Shown here in pieces: positions 4,568-7,010 of a stretch of 7,010 nucleotides of DNA. The notes beneath the pieces were generated by a model. That model was not told the DNA's origin. It did no database searches and worked only from the letters and a program-made list of their open reading frames with translations. Both the position numbers and the translations under genes were made by a program. The first letter of the stretch is position 1, and each line of letters opens with the position of its first letter. Source of the DNA: Acidocella sp. (lineage in GTDB: Bacteria > Pseudomonadota > Alphaproteobacteria > Acetobacterales > Acetobacteraceae); the NCBI GenBank assembly GCA_028687415.1, contig JAQUAC010000116.1, positions 1 to 7,010 on the forward strand, written 5' to 3'.

Positions 4568-5911
4568 ATGGACGAGCTGCTGACCCCGGCGGAAATGGCT
4601 CGCGCCGATGCCCTGGCCAATAACGTAACCGCCCTGATGGACGCCGCCGGCCGCGCCGTGGCCCGCGCCATCCTCAGCCGCTATCAGCCCTGCCGCGTAC
4701 TGGTGCTGGCCGGGCCGGGCAATAATGGCGGCGACGGCAAGGTGGCCGCGCGCTATCTGGCCCAGGCCGGTTGGCCGGTACGAGTGCAGGATTTTGCATC
4801 CGCCACGGTGGAACAGGTGCAACGGGCCGAGCTGGTTATCGATGCCATTTTCGGCGCCGGGCTCTCGCGTGACATTTCCACTCCGGTGGAGGATTTGCTC
4901 CGTGCCGCCAAGCGCATCGTGGCGGTAGACGTTCCCTCCGGGCTGGACGGCACCACCGGCCAGATGCGCGGTTATGCCCCGCGGGCTGAGCTTACCGTTA
5001 CCTTCTTCCGGCTCAAGCCGGGCCACCTGCTCTATCCGGGGCGCGCCCTATGCGGCGAGCTACTGCTGCGTGACATCGGCATGCCGGATTCGGTGCTGGA
5101 CGGAATCCGCCCGCAAGCCTGGGAGAACGGACCATCTCTGTTCACCCTGCCCACCCGCACCGCCACGGGACATAAATATACAAGTGGGGATGTAACCATC
5201 CTCTGCGGCGCGCTACCCGGCGCGGCCCGCCTGGCTTGCGCCGCCGCGCGCCGGGGCGGGGCGGGCATGGTCACGCTGGCCGCCGACACCCCGATGGTGC
5301 TGCCGGAAGCCGGGCTGATCCTGCGCACGGACAGTCTCGGAGCCCTGTTGCAAGACCAGCGCCGCCATGTCTGGGTTGTGGGCCCCGGCCTCGGCATTGC
5401 CCGCGCGAGCGAGGCTCTGGCCATGATCATCGCCGCTGGCGGACGCCAAATCATCGCCGACGCGGATGCCCTGACCGCCTGCGCCGGGGCACCGGAAAAG
5501 CTCCACGGCGCCACCATCGTCACCCCGCATGAGGGTGAGTTCACCCGCGTCTTTGGTGCCATCGGCAGCAACCGCCTCGCCGCCACGCGCCTCGCCGCCA
5601 CCCTCACCGGCGCCGTCACAATTCTTAAAGGTGCGGACACCATCATCGCCGCGCCGGATGGCCGCGCCGCCATCAACACCAACGCCCCGCCCTGGCTCGC
5701 CACCGGCGGCACGGGTGACGTGCTCGCCGGCACCGCCGCAGCCATACTCGCCCAGGGTTTGCCCGCTTTTGAGGCCGCCTGTGCCGCCGTCTGGCTGCAC
5801 GGCGCCGCCGCGCAAAGCCTCGGCCCCGGCCTTATCGCCGAGGATTTGCCCGCCGCGATCGCCAAAGCAATGCTTAAGTCTTCACACCACAGCGGACCAG
5901 CAGCTCCGTAA
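4568..5911 (+). CDS. nnr: Bifunctional NAD(P)HX epimerase / ADP-dependent NAD(P)HX dehydratase
   Basis: This 447-aa cytoplasmic enzyme repairs hydrated NADH/NADPH. The N-terminal YjeF_N domain (about 1-190) interconverts R- and S-NAD(P)HX. It shows LMDAAGRAVARA (23-34), AGPGNNGGDG (48-57), DAIFGAG (92-98) and DVPSGLDG (121-128). The C-terminal ribokinase-like domain (about 200-440) dehydrates S-NAD(P)HX using ADP. It shows GHKYTSGDV, a GPGLG turn (272-276), DADAL (298-302), TPHEGEF (319-325) and the phosphate-binding GGTGDVLAG (380-388). It is somewhat shorter than E. coli Nnr (about 515 aa), but both domains are complete. The ribosome site is weak (AAAGG at 4551-4555, 12 bp away). The last codons overlap the 3' end of the convergent oxygenase gene, giving a tail (about SSHHSGPAAP) beyond the usual family end. 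Confidence 0.95.
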   Translation: MDELLTPAEMARADALANNVTALMDAAGRAVARAILSRYQPCRVLVLAGPGNNGGDGKVAARYLAQAGWPVRVQDFASATVEQVQRAELVIDAIFGAGLSRDISTPVEDLLRAAKRIVAVDVPSGLDGTTGQMRGYAPRAELTVTFFRLKPGHLLYPGRALCGELLLRDIGMPDSVLDGIRPQAWENGPSLFTLPTRTATGHKYTSGDVTILCGALPGAARLACAAARRGGAGMVTLAADTPMVLPEAGLILRTDSLGALLQDQRRHVWVVGPGLGIARASEALAMIIAAGGRQIIADADALTACAGAPEKLHGATIVTPHEGEFTRVFGAIGSNRLAATRLAATLTGAVTILKGADTIIAAPDGRAAINTNAPPWLATGGTGDVLAGTAAAILAQGLPAFEAACAAVWLHGAAAQSLGPGLIAEDLPAAIAKAMLKSSHHSGPAAP

Positions 5912-6950
5912 GCTCGTGGATCACAGGGAAGACTTCCTGGTTACGGTTGCCGCCCTGCGCGTCATGGGCGGCCTGCTCGGCCTCCACGATGTCACGGTCC
6001 TCCCGGAAAATGCGTTCGGTGAACACAATCAAAATAGGCCAAGCGGCATCCAGCCCCAGCCTGCCCAGCAGGGTCTTCGGGCGCGCAATAGAGAGCCGTC
6101 CAAAAGTGCGCACGGTTTTCTGCTCGGCATCCAGAGGCACATAGACGATCCACAAATCCATCACCGGCGTCTCGCCATAGGCGGGAATGATGCGTAGCGT
6201 CTGGTAGGGGTATTCGGTGCGGATGGTCATTACATCCTTGTTATTCACATCCGCGCTGCGCTTGCCGCCGAATAGTGCCGCCTCGCCCAGCGGCTGCTTA
6301 CCGCCTGTGCGCGCAAAGGTGTATTGCACCTCTAGCCAATCCTCCCCCCGGCGCCGCCCAAGATAGCGAGGGCGGATCTGCCCCATCTGTTTGCGGTGCA
6401 GAAACTGGTGGTTCATGTCCATCAGATTTTCATGCATGAACGAATAATGGCACTTTATCTCATGCCCCAGCCGGCGCGTCCTGAACCCTGCGCCCGTCAC
6501 CCCAACGTCTGGAAAAATGCTGGATTTTTCAGGGTCGCCAGGAAACACGAAGATCATCCCCTGTTCCTCTCGGCATGGATACGCGCGCACACCGTTCGGT
6601 AGTTTGCTCTTGCCGATATACGGCACGTCCACGCATTTTCCCGAGGAATCGTAGGTCCAGCCATGATAGCCGCAGCGCACGGCGCAACCGTTCACCACTC
6701 CGCCATCCAGCGGCACCTGCCTGTGTGCGCAGCGGTTTTCCAGCGCGAACACCGCTCCCTGCTTTGGCCGCACCAGCACGATCGGCTCACCGGCAAAGTG
6801 GGTGGCGAACACCTTGCCCGGCTTCACCTCGCGCGACCAGGCAAGCGGGTACCAATGATGGGGGTTGATTTTCACGCGCCGCGCGCCGAAGTCAGCGGGT
6901 GGTGGTGGCAATCCAGCCGGGTCGTCGGTCTCGAAGGGAAGCAAATCCAT
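5874..6950 (-). CDS. Rieske [2Fe-2S] mononuclear non-haem iron oxygenase, alpha subunit
   Basis: The 358-aa protein has the two-part layout of a ring-hydroxylating or demethylating oxygenase. The N-terminal Rieske domain carries Cys74-x-His76 and Cys93-x2-His96 (CAHRQ...CGYHGW) for the [2Fe-2S] cluster. The catalytic domain shows the iron site ENLMDMNHQFLH (174-185: Asp178, His181, His185), with the acidic ligand probably in REDRDIVEAEQ (316-326). It needs an electron-donating reductase, which is not in the window. Length and style are closer to single-component-type alpha subunits (vanillate demethylase or pheophorbide oxygenase-like) than to large biphenyl-type dioxygenases, but the substrate cannot be read. 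GAGGA (6957-6961) sits 6 bp before the ATG at 6948-6950. The 3' end overlaps nnr tail-to-tail by 38 bp. The His-X3-His spacing is one residue shorter than the commonly quoted pattern. Confidence 0.92.
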   Translation of the reverse strand: MDLLPFETDDPAGLPPPPADFGARRVKINPHHWYPLAWSREVKPGKVFATHFAGEPIVLVRPKQGAVFALENRCAHRQVPLDGGVVNGCAVRCGYHGWTYDSSGKCVDVPYIGKSKLPNGVRAYPCREEQGMIFVFPGDPEKSSIFPDVGVTGAGFRTRRLGHEIKCHYSFMHENLMDMNHQFLHRKQMGQIRPRYLGRRRGEDWLEVQYTFARTGGKQPLGEAALFGGKRSADVNNKDVMTIRTEYPYQTLRIIPAYGETPVMDLWIVYVPLDAEQKTVRTFGRLSIARPKTLLGRLGLDAAWPILIVFTERIFREDRDIVEAEQAAHDAQGGNRNQEVFPVIHELTELLVRCGVKT

Positions 6951-6956
6951 CCTGCG

Positions 6957-6961
6957 TCCTC
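6957..6961 (-). promoter_or_regulatory. Shine-Dalgarno site of the Rieske oxygenase gene
   Basis: GAGGA on the - strand lies 6 bp upstream of the ATG at 6948-6950, an ideal spacing that supports the chosen start. Confidence 0.7.
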
Positions 6962-6966
6962 ACCCA

Positions 6967-7010
6967 TTACGGCTGCGGGAGCATAGGCATGTGCGGCATC
7001 ACGCCACAAG
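6967..7010 (-). CDS. Possible C-terminal end of an upstream gene (partial)
   Basis: On the - strand one frame runs from the window edge to a TAA at 6967-6969 and reads ...CGVMPHMPMLPQP. The stop would lie 16 bp before the oxygenase ATG, a common operon spacing. Only 14 codons are visible, so this may equally be leader DNA; a second frame ends with TGA near 6999. No function can be assigned. Confidence 0.25.
   Translation of the reverse strand, partial: CGVMPHMPMLPQP

Noticed and set aside
5032..5865. 277-codon open frame on the - strand inside nnr
   Set aside because: It is an antisense shadow of a gene with intact catalytic motifs. The product is low-complexity Ala/Ser/Pro/Arg-rich.
5529..6197. 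222-codon + strand open frame spanning the nnr/oxygenase junction
   Set aside because: It is Pro/Ser/Arg-rich, out of frame with nnr and antisense to the oxygenase; a shadow frame.
1..7010. Search for CRISPR arrays, toxin-antitoxin pairs, defence genes or prophage genes
   Set aside because: No regularly spaced repeats and no matching protein families were found; the identified genes are housekeeping or metabolic.

Overview
The window looks like chromosomal DNA from a GC-rich alphaproteobacterium. Codons are strongly GC-biased at third positions, and the RF3, Nnr and FAH-family proteins are of an ordinary proteobacterial type. I lean towards a Rhodospirillales/Acetobacterales relative, but that is an impression of protein style and not a proof. 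There are no rRNA or tRNA genes, transposases, CRISPR arrays or phage genes. The gene content is mostly housekeeping and metabolic, and I see no convincing new multi-gene defence or mobile system.

Left part (1-3120). The window opens inside the C-terminal half of an EAL-domain protein (cyclic-di-GMP phosphodiesterase type) on the + strand. It ends exactly where the - strand prfC (peptide chain release factor 3) ends, with no base between the two stop codons. Upstream of prfC on the - strand are a 96-aa ABM-fold protein and a 281-aa fumarylacetoacetate hydrolase (FAH)-family enzyme. The order FAH, ABM, prfC with gaps of 1 and 27 bp suggests one transcript joining a small catabolic pair to a translation factor. 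The FAH stop region supplies the ribosome binding site of the ABM gene.

Middle (3121-4567). A 139-bp divergent region separates the FAH gene from a + strand 96-aa YciI-family protein. After yciI come a perfect 14-bp terminator hairpin and, 6 bp further on, a second intrinsic terminator facing the other way (on the - strand). The following ~210 bp are AT-rich and carry no convincing protein gene. A -35/-10 pair on the - strand lies about 135 nt before the second terminator, so this could be a small RNA gene. Next is an orphan short ParA-family ATPase on the - strand with no ParB or ParG-like gene visible. A 64-bp divergent spacer separates it from nnr.

Right part (4568-7010). nnr encodes the fused NAD(P)HX epimerase/dehydratase that repairs damaged nicotinamide cofactors. 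It converges with, and overlaps by 38 bp, a - strand Rieske-type mononuclear iron oxygenase alpha subunit. The last 44 bases may hold the tail of another - strand gene just upstream of the oxygenase.

The points most worth a second look are the small-RNA candidate between yciI and parA, the FAH-ABM-prfC operon with YciI divergent from it, the lone ParA, and the short His-X3-His spacing at the iron site of the Rieske oxygenase.
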